Of a stretch of DNA of 64,000 bases, positions 20,501 to 31,200 are shown piece after piece. The position numbers and the translations under genes were made by a program. Numbering within the stretch: the first letter of the stretch is position 1; each line of letters starts with the position of its first letter. The notes beneath the pieces were generated by a model that saw only the letters and a list, made by a program, of their open reading frames with translations, was not told where the DNA came from and ran no database searches. Source of the stretch: Hydractinia symbiolongicarpus (taxonomy: Eukaryota > Cnidaria > Hydrozoa > Anthoathecata > Hydractiniidae). The stretch lies in contig NC_079884.1 of NCBI RefSeq assembly GCF_029227915.1, positions 9,486,001 to 9,550,000 on the forward strand, read 5' to 3'.

Positions 20501-23500
20501 AGTTACAATATAGTTTTGCTTCGGTAAGATTTTTTGAACTTTTTATGAGTGTTTCGTGTTTTTTTTACCTGTTTCCTGGGAATTTTTATCGTCATTTTGC
20601 CCTATTCGATGTATTTATGAAAAAATAAAATAAAGAATTATTTAATAAACTCTGCCAGTTAGCGCTGTTATTTAAAGTTTTTCCATTTTTCACTCTAAAT
20701 CAGAAATATGATGCAGCTATGTATTATCTTGCTCCACTTTCTCACGTTCGAGATATTTTTCGTGCTAATGACAAATTGATATATAGGTAAAAAAAAATAT
20801 TTTAACATCTACGTACCTTTCTGAAATATTGGGCGTTTTGCCAAAGCCATCTTTCTTTTGATCAAGCACAAGTTCTCTTTTCACTTCTCCTTTCACTGTC
20901 GCATTCTTTGACTTTCCATCTTTTTCAACGTCGTCTTTTTGTTTCAGGTCTTCTTTTAACTTTTCGTTTCTTTTCCTCAACTGGATAACTTTTTCTCGCA
21001 ACTTCTTCGCCACATCATGCCGATTTTTACTCTCTTCGTTCTTCTTGTTCATTTTCAATTTCAACTTTTGAACGGTTGCTTTTAACACAGAATTCTCTTC
21101 CTGAAGTTGACGCATTGCTTCTTCGTGGTGTTTTTTATGAGCGTTAACAACCTCTTCTGCACTGCTCACTTTTTCGTACAAAAATCGCACCATTTTAGCT
21201 TTCTCGAACAGCTGGTCATTCAGCTTCATGTTTTCTTCTTTCAAATTTGCGATTTCACCTTGCGCTGCTTTGAACTCCTTCTTAAAACTTTTCTTCTTAG
21301 CTTGTACTTGTAAGCTTGCGTTCTCTTTCTTTAACTCTTCGATCTGTTCATCCTTCTTCTTTGCTACAGCATCATGCTTTTCAAGTTTTCTTTCCAAATC
21401 TTTATACTTTCTTTTCCAATGAACCACTTGATCGGTAATGTTGTAAACATCCTGATACCTTCGTGCGTACATGTTTTTCTCCTTCTCCAAGTCTGCAATC
21501 TCTGTTTCATACTCAATCACAACATCTGCATGCTCCTTCTCCTTCTTCTTCAACGCCTCTTTCGCCACTTTTAACTCGTCCTGAACTTTCTTCAACAACA
21601 GGCGCATGCGCTCACCTCCGTCCATACTTTTTACAACTTCACTGTAACTTGCCATCATATTGTTCAAATAAAATCACAAAGATCAAATATTCAAAGCAAT
21701 ATCACGTCTGTTTGCAATGAGAAACTTTAGAAAAGTCACTTTTGTAAAAAGCGGGTTTCATATTTGACGTCAGTTAAGCTTACGTAAATAAACCAATGAA
21801 AACAGTTCAAATAATATATTCGACACTTCATGACGTTTTTAATTTATGCAATTTGCAAAAAGTCAAAAGCTTATCTCTATCTGTCAGAAAGAAATTTTAT
21901 TCAGAAATATATGTATTGCGTGCCTCTGTTGTCTAAGAGACAAAAAAAATTGAAAATATTGTTAAGAAAGCAAAAGAGGAGGGGTATATTAAAAGTGCAT
22001 AAGACTCCACGTTCAAATGCTCAGAAGTCTTTTTTCTTATACTTATAAATATTATAATTAGATAAATTTAAACATGTTTAAACAATCTGTAATATCTCTT
22101 TTTTTGAGAAATTTCAGTCTCGTTTTCACACAGATGTTCTAAGCTAAAAACAAGGTAGTATCTTTCAACACATCTGAAAGCAGACTCAATTTATGATCTT
22201 TACGCGTTTTCCAACATAGGATCAAATTTTTCTTGCTCTCCATAGTTTTCTTGCCCATTTCTTAAGCCTTCTGCAATATCACCTTCAGAAATCTCGGGTT
22301 TGGAAAGAGAATCATTTATAAACTGTTTTGTCTACTTCTTCATAGTCACAACCACGAAGTCTCCGTGACGAGGAAGAGGTTTTTTTCTAAAGCTAGAAAC
22401 AATTTTACATATCCTTCATCCAAGGTGAAATCGTGTTTTTTGAAACAACAATTTGCATTTTCAATATGAATTTTTTCGCACTTTTGAACGAGAGTTTTGT
22501 TTTAAAGTTTCTATTTGTCGGTTGACATCTTGACAGTCGAGCAAAACAAAGCCTACTGTTTTCCTTGTTTGTATCTAAATTTCGAATGTTTTGGGTGCAT
22601 TCGAATTTTCATTTTTCGAACTTTTCTTGTTCTATTTGCTGTGTCGATGAAAAAAAATGTTCGGGGTAGAGAGAGAAAAATCGCAAGAGACCGGAATTTT
22701 TGTTCGAGTTAGAGAAAACGTTCGAGATAAAGAGAGGAAAATAGCTTAGGGCGTACACAAATGTCTAAGGGACAGAGATTTTGTTCGAGAAAGAGTGAAA
22801 TTTGAGGTGAAATTTGAGATAGAGAGTAGTCGAGGTAAAAAGAGTTCACTGTAGATGCATTCCAATACATCGAAATGACGAAATTTAACCTCTCTAAAAA
22901 ACATTTCTTCAGACTCGATTGACACAGCTACCGTTATTCAGTTGATGCAAGCATTAGTAAAGCAATCGAATATTTACATTAAGCAAGTGAGACAAAATGA
23001 GCAAACACCGAACCATGCAGTTTTAAAAGGTATTGCAAAATATTTGACCAGAATTTTGAAAATATTTGGCGCCAATGATGGAGAGCAGGAGATTGGCTTT
23101 CCTTCTGTGGGAGGAGCAACCGGGGCTGATGTAAGTAAGCTTTTTTTTGGCCGAGAAGGTTTTAGATGTCGTAACACTTACGTTCTTCGTATAACGGAGT
23201 AGTTAACCAGATCTTTATAACGTTTTTTAAATCGTCTTTTTTCTGTTTCAGCGTGAAGAAATGTTAATGCCGTTCGTCGACTTGATTGCAGGATTTCGCG
23301 AGGATGTAAGGAAGATAGCACGAGAAGAGAAAGTAACAAAAATTTTAAAGTTATGCGATGACATCAGAGACGACAAATTAGTTGAACTTGGAGTGAAACT
23401 GGAAGACCAAGAAGGTACAGTATTCAACATTGTTCGAAGGCGAGAGAACAGTGTTTTGCAGCAAGAAGTATTGAGAATCTATTTACACATATCGAATGTT

Positions 23501-24456
23501 GCGACTAGCGTGTTAATAAAAAAATTTTGCTATTTGCTAGGAGGGTTGGCAGCAGTTGTGAAACTTGTGGATAAGGAAACGCTTCTTAAAGAAAAGCAGC
23601 AAAAATTAGAGGTAACTGTCGTCGTTATGTGAGCAGGAATTTGCGAATCAATTTTCAATTTCATATGACGGTTTTTTGCAGGAGATTGAAAAGAAACGAA
23701 AAGAAAAAGAAGAAGCTAAACTGAAGAAACAACAAGAGCAGGTATGTCGTTGTGTATGTGTCGTTGTCGTTGTCCTCGCCGTCATTTATTGCTGTCGTCG
23801 CCGTCATTATTGTTGTTGTCGTCGTCGCCGTCATTATTGTTGTTGTCGTTCTCGTCATTATTGTTGCTGTCGTTGTCGTCATTATTGTTGCTGTCGTCGT
23901 TGTTGCTGTCGTCGCTGTTGTTGTCGTCGCTGTCATTGTTGTTGGTGTTGTCGTCGTTGTGGTTGTTATCGTTGTTGTTATCGTTGTTGCTGTGGTCGTT
24001 ATATTCGTCGTAGTTGTGACTATCGTTATCGTTGTCGTCGTCGTTGTTATTGTTGTTGTCTTTGTGACCGTCGTCGTTGTTGCTAGTTTTGTTGTTGTTG
24101 TGTGACCGTTTTCGTCCTTCTTTTAATGGTGTTATTATCTGTAGGCTGCAAAAGAAGCGAAAGCAAAAATACCAGCATCTGAAATGTTTAGAACGGAAAC
24201 AGACAAATATTCTCAATTTGATGAAAATGTAAGTTATTTAGTGGACCTACGAAGAAGAGCATCCAGAGAGTGCTACTTAGACAGGGTTAGTGCTTAAAAT
24301 CTGCATCATTTGAAGCATTGTTTTAATTTTTAGGGGGTGCCTACACACGATGCATCGGGAGAAAAGTTAAGTGCTTCACAAATTAAGAAGTTAAAAAAGG
24401 CGCATGCGCAACAAGATAAAATCCATCAAAAATATTTATCAGATCAAAAGAATTAG
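14538..24456 (+). CDS. CARS1: Cysteinyl-tRNA synthetase, cytoplasmic
   Basis: This class I synthetase charges tRNA-Cys with cysteine in the cytosol. Twenty-two phase-consistent exons give 731 aa, close to the human enzyme: 14538-14618, 14688-14776, 15073-15169, 15489-15587, 15664-15729, 15821-15904, 15981-16031, 16202-16291, 16460-16548, 16640-16761, 16954-17060, 17186-17314, 17933-18040, 18602-18727, 18822-18919, 19048-19088, 22913-23130, 23252-23414, 23541-23611, 23682-23741, 24145-24228, 24334-24456. Visible landmarks are [15 protein letters not shown] (zinc Cys43, HIGH 52-55), GWHIECS (Cys334), HHDNELAQ and KMSKSLKNF (KMSKS 392-396). An eukaryote-type insertion lies between catalytic halves, and a charged Lys/Glu-rich tail ends in a FDENGVPTHD-type segment. 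The first ATG in frame precedes LKLYNSL. Introns 10, 12 and 20 carry simple or tandem repeats, and intron 16 hosts another gene. Confidence 0.97.
16785..16858 (+). repeat. (GAAT)n microsatellite in CARS1 intron 10
   Basis: Tetranucleotide GAAT/GAGT units run almost uninterrupted from about 16785, most perfectly at 16808-16854. Reading frames on either strand here are artefacts of the repeat. Confidence 0.9.
17340..17915 (+). repeat. 32-bp minisatellite with CRE-like core in CARS1 intron 12
   Basis: About 18 head-to-tail copies of a 32-bp unit are present, of the type TATAGTAGTG/TTTTCTACGTCACATCGCGT. I count TACGTCA, a cyclic-AMP response element half-site, intact in about 13 copies. The early copies show a repeated block of units (3-5 resemble 7-9), which points to growth by unequal exchange. 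The array fills most of the 618-bp intron. Confidence 0.92.
19814..21658 (-). CDS. Coiled-coil protein nested in CARS1 intron 16
   Basis: Two exons on the minus strand (21658-20817 and 20027-19814) join in phase through a GTACGT donor and a CTATTTAG acceptor to give 351 aa. The start is the first ATG of the frame ([15 protein letters not shown]). Residues about 15-250 are a nearly continuous heptad-rich Lys/Glu segment with few prolines, predicted to be a long alpha-helical coiled coil. The C-terminal exon is polar, with an Asn/Asp run ([11 protein letters not shown]) and the end DFSFFM. I do not recognise a family; many cytoskeletal or centrosomal proteins look like this. The first exon also stays open 17 codons past the donor, so an unspliced shorter-tail form is possible. 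The second exon is less certain than the first. Confidence 0.65.
22150..22853 (-). mobile_element. Pogo/Tigger-like DNA transposon remnant
   Basis: The minus strand begins at 22853 with CAGTGAACTCTTTTTACCTC next to a TA. It continues with repeated CTCGAAC-type motifs, as in Tigger ends. Further along, decayed frames near 22330-22200 read as a transposase C-terminal tail ([24 protein letters not shown]). The middle is deleted and the opposite terminus was not found. Assignment is by resemblance of the end and the tail only. Confidence 0.4.
23745..24110 (+). repeat. GTC/GTT trinucleotide array in CARS1 intron 20
   Basis: About 365 bp of imperfect GTC, GTT and GCC triplets fills most of the intron between exons 23682-23741 and 24145-24228. 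It is open in several frames on both strands (Val/Ser/Leu/Cys on one, Asn/Asp on the other) purely because of the triplet pattern. These frames are not genes. Confidence 0.92.
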
Positions 24457-25221
24457 GTGATTTCTTCAAAGAAATATATTTTTAAATGAAATTTTATTTA
24501 TGTGAAAGAAGGGAATGAAAATGGAAACCTTTGTGTTTTTCTCTTTCTTGAATTAGAAAAATCAATTTTCTGACGTTTTGAAACTTGATAAAGTTTGGTC
24601 CTAGCTTTAAAGGTTATAGCATGCACCTGCTACCGATGGATTTTTTTCAAATAACGCGTCACTAAATGCAGTTTTAAAAAAAAGTTTTAAAGAATAATAG
24701 ATAACCTAGATATTTTTTTCGTTTACAAAAACTGACAGTATATATATATACAAGCTACATTCTCGATTAATTTTTTCTATGAAATTTCACATAAATTTGC
24801 TATCCAATCTGCAAGCTAAGTTGAAAGTGCGAGTCGATGTTGAAGCAAACTACGGCACTTTATGATTTACAAACTAACTTTCGGTTGTAAATATCTTCTT
24901 TTCACATTTTAAATCTACATATCTGTGCAAAATTTTTATGAAACCCAAAAAGAGTCAAATTGTGCATCTCTGTTCCACTGAAAAATATATTTCTCTGGCC
25001 TTTTGTGCAAAATGGTTGACCGAGGAGAATATTCATTTTTAAAGTATTTTTTTATCTATACATGTTCTTCATATTCGTGGTAAACATAAGTACCATTACC
25101 CGTATCTCGACTATAATGATCACCCAATCTCTAATTGTCCTCAAATACAAAGGTATCACTTCAGGCAATGAGTTGCATTACTTTGAACAAGTGATTTAGC
25201 GTTCTTTTTTCTTCCCGTATC
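24457..25221. other. Convergent intergenic space, CARS1 and laminin 3' ends
   Basis: Both neighbours point into this AT-rich stretch. A TA repeat lies at 24739-24751. There is no sign of a further gene. Confidence 0.6.
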
Positions 25222-25227
25222 TTTATT
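25222..25227 (-). terminator. Polyadenylation signal of laminin gene
   Basis: AATAAA on the minus strand lies about 53 bases past the laminin stop codon at 25280, the expected distance for cleavage and polyadenylation. Confidence 0.6.
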
Positions 25228-25279
25228 CAGTCTCTCCACCGCAGGGTTTGCGGAAAGAAAGAAATCATTCGTTGAATCA

Positions 25280-28200
25280 TCAACACGTCATCGATGTCAA
25301 AGACTGCTGAACAAGTTTATATGATTGAATTTTTGCTCGCAAGTTATTATTATTTAATCGGTAGCTGCTAATTTTATTAGTTTGGATGACCAACTCTGCA
25401 CGAAGTCTTGTGATGCCAGTTGTCAGACCTAATGAGGTATATCTAATTCTCACTCGGTTGATTGCCAACAATAAGTTATCTAATTGAACTGTAGTTATTG
25501 TTTGTAAATTGTTTATGTTGGTCGATAGTACGGAAATTTTTTGCGCAGTTGTTAAAGCAGCCTGGTGAGCTTGTTGAGCTTTGCTCAGTGCATTTTGAGC
25601 AGATGTTAGAGCTGTAGTGCTTTGTGTCTTATACGTTGAGCATTGTGTAAGTAGTGGTTGTAGCTGACTGTCGATATAATTTCGTATTTCTGCACCTTGC
25701 ACCAGCATCTGAGCTGATTCTGTTTGCGTGCGTAAAGAAATGGCTTGTTGGTACACAGACATCACCATCTAAACAAAAATATAACCTCTACCTTAAATAT
25801 TATAAAAATATTTTACTCGGCACTGCGATAAATTTAAATCGACTAGGAAGACGAAGAAGTGAGTGAATCTTTATCTATCGTCTCACAAATCAATACAAAA
25901 CAGTATATACGAACTAAGTTGACTTTAGTTCGACAATGGCCGTGATATGTAAATATATCTTAACCATACATAATTTTCGAAATCAGGCTCGTGTATGCTT
26001 AGGTGGTTACTACAGAAATAAACTGTATTGCAAAGGACTGTCTTTTCTGAAGTTATTTGATAAGTATATTATAGTATGCGACAGTAAACCAAAATTAAGT
26101 CAAAACTTTAATCGATTAGTTGCCATGGTTACTGGTTGATTGGCAAATTATGACATTTCAACGCTCAACGACAAACCAAACAGCCGAATAACGAGCACTT
26201 TTACGAGCGCCTTTTCGTTCGCGTATGTTTCGAAAGGGTCACGTGTATGGATGGTAGCACCGACAATTCTGGAGCTTACTCGCCTTCCAAGGACAAACGT
26301 CTTTCGACAAAAACAGGGCGAAGCCGTCAGTTTCTCAGCAGAATAACTGAAGACCAGAATTTGGAGTTGGGAAGCGGGAGGTGCCAGCATTAGGCCGTAT
26401 TAATACCAGCAGGGAGAGAAGAAATTGTAAAATATGGGTGTTTTGGTCTAGAGAAATCTTCATTCTCCTGGTTTCCGAAGTTAAACGGCAAAAAACGAGT
26501 TTGAAGATATGTTTTTTTGCAAAAAATCTTTCCTTGCGGATGGACAAAAGGACTACGAAAGCACTATTTTGACCTAAAAAGCACTAAAGACCTAAGAAAG
26601 TCTTAATCTAATTGATGACGAGTAAACTCTTGCGAGTTCACTTCGGAGGGTGCATCGTTAAGACAGCTTTCTGACTGCTTGTGGAACACGACATTTAACA
26701 TTCAGAGCTGTTATATATTGTCTTAGGAGGCCCTAAAGTATTATCTAGCAATTGGAGAGCATTAAATGTCGAGGGAGAGGCAAAAAAGCTGTCTAAAAAT
26801 GCGAAAATGGTTGCTATTGGCGTTGCTATGCAGTTATATTTGCGGTTGATTGGAGAAAGTGCCGGATTGCGCAATAAAAACCGAAATTTGTCATAAGCAC
26901 TACTTGGCACGGTATTCTAAGATGAATTTGCTGTCTGCAAACGGGTAAAACAAAATTATTGAAATTCGGCCATTTATTTCTATACTAACCACCTTAACCC
27001 TAATTTGTAAAAGGGCCTAGATTATGTTTGCGATATATGCTTATGTAAAAAAAATTTAACGGGTAGATTTTGGTCAACACACTTTTTATGATAAATCTGT
27101 CAAATTGACCACTCCCTCTTAAAAGACAGAATTTTGTCGTCCGCGAATATCAACATAATTCCCATGCACGGAATTCCGCGAAAAAACGTTGATCATCTGC
27201 GAAATTAACACCCGTGGAAATTTATTCCCTTAAGGTGAAAACTTCAAATCCAGGTGACGTTAGCAAAAATAGTGTGCAAATACTTACGGTGTGTTCCGCA
27301 GCACTGATTTGATAGGCTTCGTTCATGATGGCTAAAGCTTGAGTTGCAGTTTGTTTTGGTGCTTGTATTTGACTGCTGATTGACAGGACAGTTGAAAGTG
27401 CAAATTCAACTGATGATCGAACGGAATTGACCTAAAACAAACGTTTTCGTGAATTTGAATAAAAAAGGAACTCGCTGGTATAAAAAGGACATGAAAAGAA
27501 TGCAATTTTCTTTGGAGTTGTTTTGGAGTTTTGGAGTTGTTCTTAAAAAGCCGCAAAATTAGATATTTGGAGAGAATTATCTGGATTACCGATGATGATG
27601 AAGATTTAAAATATGTTATTTCTAGAATCTTATCCTTGACTTTTTTATTAACTAGATCTTTATAAAAATATGTGTATATTTCTTATACTTTTTAAGAACT
27701 GTGTCTGTAACATGCACATACCTTCGTTAAAGCTTGATTAGCTGCACTTTGGGCTTGAGCAGCGACAGTCATAAAATTTCGCACTGTATTCAACATGCTG
27801 GTCGCTTCACTCAGAACCGCCTGTCCGGTCGCTACAGCACTATCTGACTTATTCTTGAGAATACGAAGATCCGCGTTGTATATTGACGATCTGCGTTCTG
27901 CTGAAGAAACACGAGTTAACAAAAGTGATGCTTTCAGCTTTGTTATCTCCATGGCAACTGCGTTTACGTCATTTGTTAATCGGAAAATCTTTGTCGTAAA
28001 TGCTCTGTTTTCGTTGGATAGCGAAGTTGTGACGGCTTTTAGAGCTGTTATATTCTATACAAACGATAGATAAGCTTAAGTCTATAAAAGCTTTTAAAGG
28101 TTGGAGAACAAGCGACCTTGATATTAAAAGCATGACAATTTTTGTCACTAAAGATATCAGCATTTCTTAAAACGTTTTTCAATAGACAAACTATGGAAAG

Positions 28201-31200
28201 CTTAGAATATCTAAAAGTTTTTTTAGACCTGTTGGAGTTAGGGGAGATAGGGAAAGATGTTCTTTATTCTCCTAAGTTAGAGCCTTACTTTTCTTGGACT
28301 AAAAAAATGGTGTAAATATCTCACCACTGAGTTATCTGGTATAGATATGGCAATGGACGATAACATCTTCTGTGCATAAGCTAAAGCGTTGGTTGATTCA
28401 GTTATCCATTTCTGTATGGAAACAATGCAGGTTTGAGCGTATACTTGGACAGCTGTTCCTCTTGTGTGAACAGGGGTTAAAGTACTTGTGAGATTAAAAG
28501 CTTGATATCGTATGGTTAGCGCCATGTTTGCAGCTTGAGAAGCAGCATTTATTGACAGTTGAATTTTTTGGATCAAGTCTTCTTTTTTTGTTGATACCGA
28601 GTTTGCGTTTGTTGTTGCCATTGTCACATATCCTGTCATTTCATTGGCTAGATTATTTAGCTGATTCAGCGCTACAATTTGTTGGAGCATGCGCGCGCGA
28701 ACCGTAATGTTAACCAGATTGTGACTTCTGATAAGAAGGCTGTAAATATTGGAGTACTGGTACACAGTTGTATTATGAATGGCGAAGATTGCATTTGACT
28801 CGTTTAGTAGAATATACATCTTTGTTACAGTGGAACCTTGCAAAGTTGTTAAAAATACGTTGATTTTGTTTTCTAGCGATTGCCAAAGGAAATCGAGACC
28901 AGTTAAAGTGGCCTTGGCTGCGTTTGCAGTAAGAGTTAGATTATCAAGCGATCCCTGCATAGAGGTGATGCCTTGCAGAAAAGGAATGATCTTTCTTGCA
29001 GACAGCGACGTCATCACATTGGAGATGTCCACTTGAACCTCAAAAATATTTTTTCGTACTAGAAGCACTGAATTCTCAATCAATCCATAACATACTGGAC
29101 ATTCTATGAAAAGCAGAAGATTTTGATTTTTTATCTAAAATTCATATGGTTTACCAATTTAACGTAAACGAGAATGTAGTAGTTACCTTGGCAACGGAGA
29201 TCATCTCCTAATGAAATGTTGTAGGCGTTCTCCTTACAAACATTGCACTGTCTACCACCTACGTTTAAAGTTTTGTTGCAGACACACTGACCACGGAATC
29301 CACCACAATTATTATTGTTTCCTCCATCTGTCCCTGGCAGGTAACAGTTGCAAGCTGAAAATAAAAACCATTAGGATATAAATTACCACAAATTCTGTGG
29401 TTTGACATCTCTCCACTTGCAATAATATTATTTTCATTCCCCTCCACACCTTAATCCACTGCCAGTTTAAGCCACACAGGGAAAACTAACCTCCTCCCCA
29501 GGGCTTTTTTCTCTTTCAGACAATCTCTAATTGCCAGGGCCATATTGTCACAAGATTAACAAATCCTTGGGGACGAGGTTAAAGGACAACATTGTCGCGG
29601 CTTCAACTAAAGACATGATCTTACGTTTGCAGCCATTGACTTGAGTAAATAAACCCCAGAAACCAGTTTGGCATTGGTCACATCCAGGTTCCATCACATT
29701 AGGTAGACACTTCTCACAGTAACTGCCCTCTGTTCCCGCTCTGCAGTTGCTACAAACTCCTGTACTTGGATCACATATAGTGGATCTGTTGTTGCATGCA
29801 CAGGGAACACAATTGACAAGTGGTCCACCACTTGGGATGACTCTTGTGTAACCTGAAATAGTCGAAGTTTACATTCTTAAAAGTTGCTTTATTTGTATAT
29901 TAAAAGTAATTTTTACAAACATCTGCAAATTTTTTTATACGCGTTTCAGTAACAGGGCTCATAAACTAAGCTTACCAGGTGCGCATGTTTCGCAGGATAG
30001 ACCTTTGTAGCCTTGTAAACAGCGCGCGTTCTCGATGTAGTTCATCATGAGAGAGATGTTAGTATTTGATGGCATGAACTTCGCTGAATATAACATCACT
30101 TCTTTCACAGTGACAGTAACAGGAGCTTCAAAGTACACCACGCCTATGTGCAGGGCTGTCAGTTGACCTAAGAATTAAAGAGGTGGATGTCTTACAAATA
30201 TTCTTGTCTTTATCATTTGTTTTTTTTATAAGAACTTTGTTCATATAAACATTCAGGCTGAGATTTCTTTCAAAATTAAGAACATATTAAGAACGCACTC
30301 AGCCTGAATAATAATAAGACCAAAATATTGAGCCTAGAATTAAGAACCGATTGTTTTAGAACATTTTGTAATGTTTTTATAAGAAGATAACTGCAACATA
30401 TTCTAATCCTTAAAAATGTTGATGATTATCCGTAAATCTGACAATATATTGAATTTTTATCGGAACAAAACAAATAATAACATTTGAGGCTAAAAACCGT
30501 TTTCTTCCTCATCTAAAGTTTTGACGTATTATATACAACGTATAAAGCAGCTTACCTAACATAGCCTTAAAATCGAACTCTGACAGAGTTTTGTTTCCCA
30601 GCATAAAATTTTGATGTAAAAGGATTGTATACTTGGTGCGAGATCTTGAAATTTCTTCTCTAAATTTAAACAAAGCTATTTGTTGATTCCCAATCAAGCG
30701 TACATGCCAATCTACGTTTGCAAGTCTGTCTAGGATGGGATATATCTCCATCTAAAAACAGCAACATGACTTTGATAATTATGAGCATATTCTATGATGG
30801 AGAATGGAAACGAGGTATGCAAAACCTAGAAATTAATCTAATATCTTTCCTACACTTTTTCAATATGTTGTCGAACTGCCTGATGAGGAATCGATTAAGA
30901 AACGAGAACGGGGATTGCTAAGACCTTAAAACATCAGAGACTCACATTGACTGCGAGCATTTGTCCAAATGAGTAAAGTTGGTCACCCAGATACGCTGCA
31001 GGCGCACTGAAGTAACGTCGCATGTTACTGTCGTCCGTGTATTCCATGCCGAGAGAAGTTTTGATAAGTAAGTTCGTGTTGTCTTGACCGGAGACACCTC
31101 TCAACTTCCAACCTTCGAATGATGACGTAGCTACGAAGAAAAATTTGAATTATAGCGTTGACCCGTTTAGCGGGACGGTGACAATTATTGTGTCGACCCC

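Larger units (their letters stand above)
19089..22912 (+). other. CARS1 intron 16, host to another gene and a transposon relic
   Basis: This 3.8-kb intron separates the exon ending NALC from the one starting [10 protein letters not shown]. It contains an opposite-strand coiled-coil gene (19814-21658) and a pogo/Tigger-like remnant (about 22200-22853). An inverted repeat of about 14 bp around GCTGCCATGTGGAG lies at 19361-19425, and a hairpin with ATTCGAA ends at 20290-20331. Confidence 0.85.

Noticed and set aside
23661-24216. Several long overlapping frames on both strands rich in Val, Ser, Leu, Cys or Asn/Asp
   Set aside because: They are produced by the GTC/GTT triplet repeat inside CARS1 intron 20; splice sites on both sides remove the region.
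26140-26572. Overlapping 60-80 codon frames on both strands in laminin intron 15
   Set aside because: No family resemblance, no splice signals that join to neighbours, and intronic position; no evidence for a gene.
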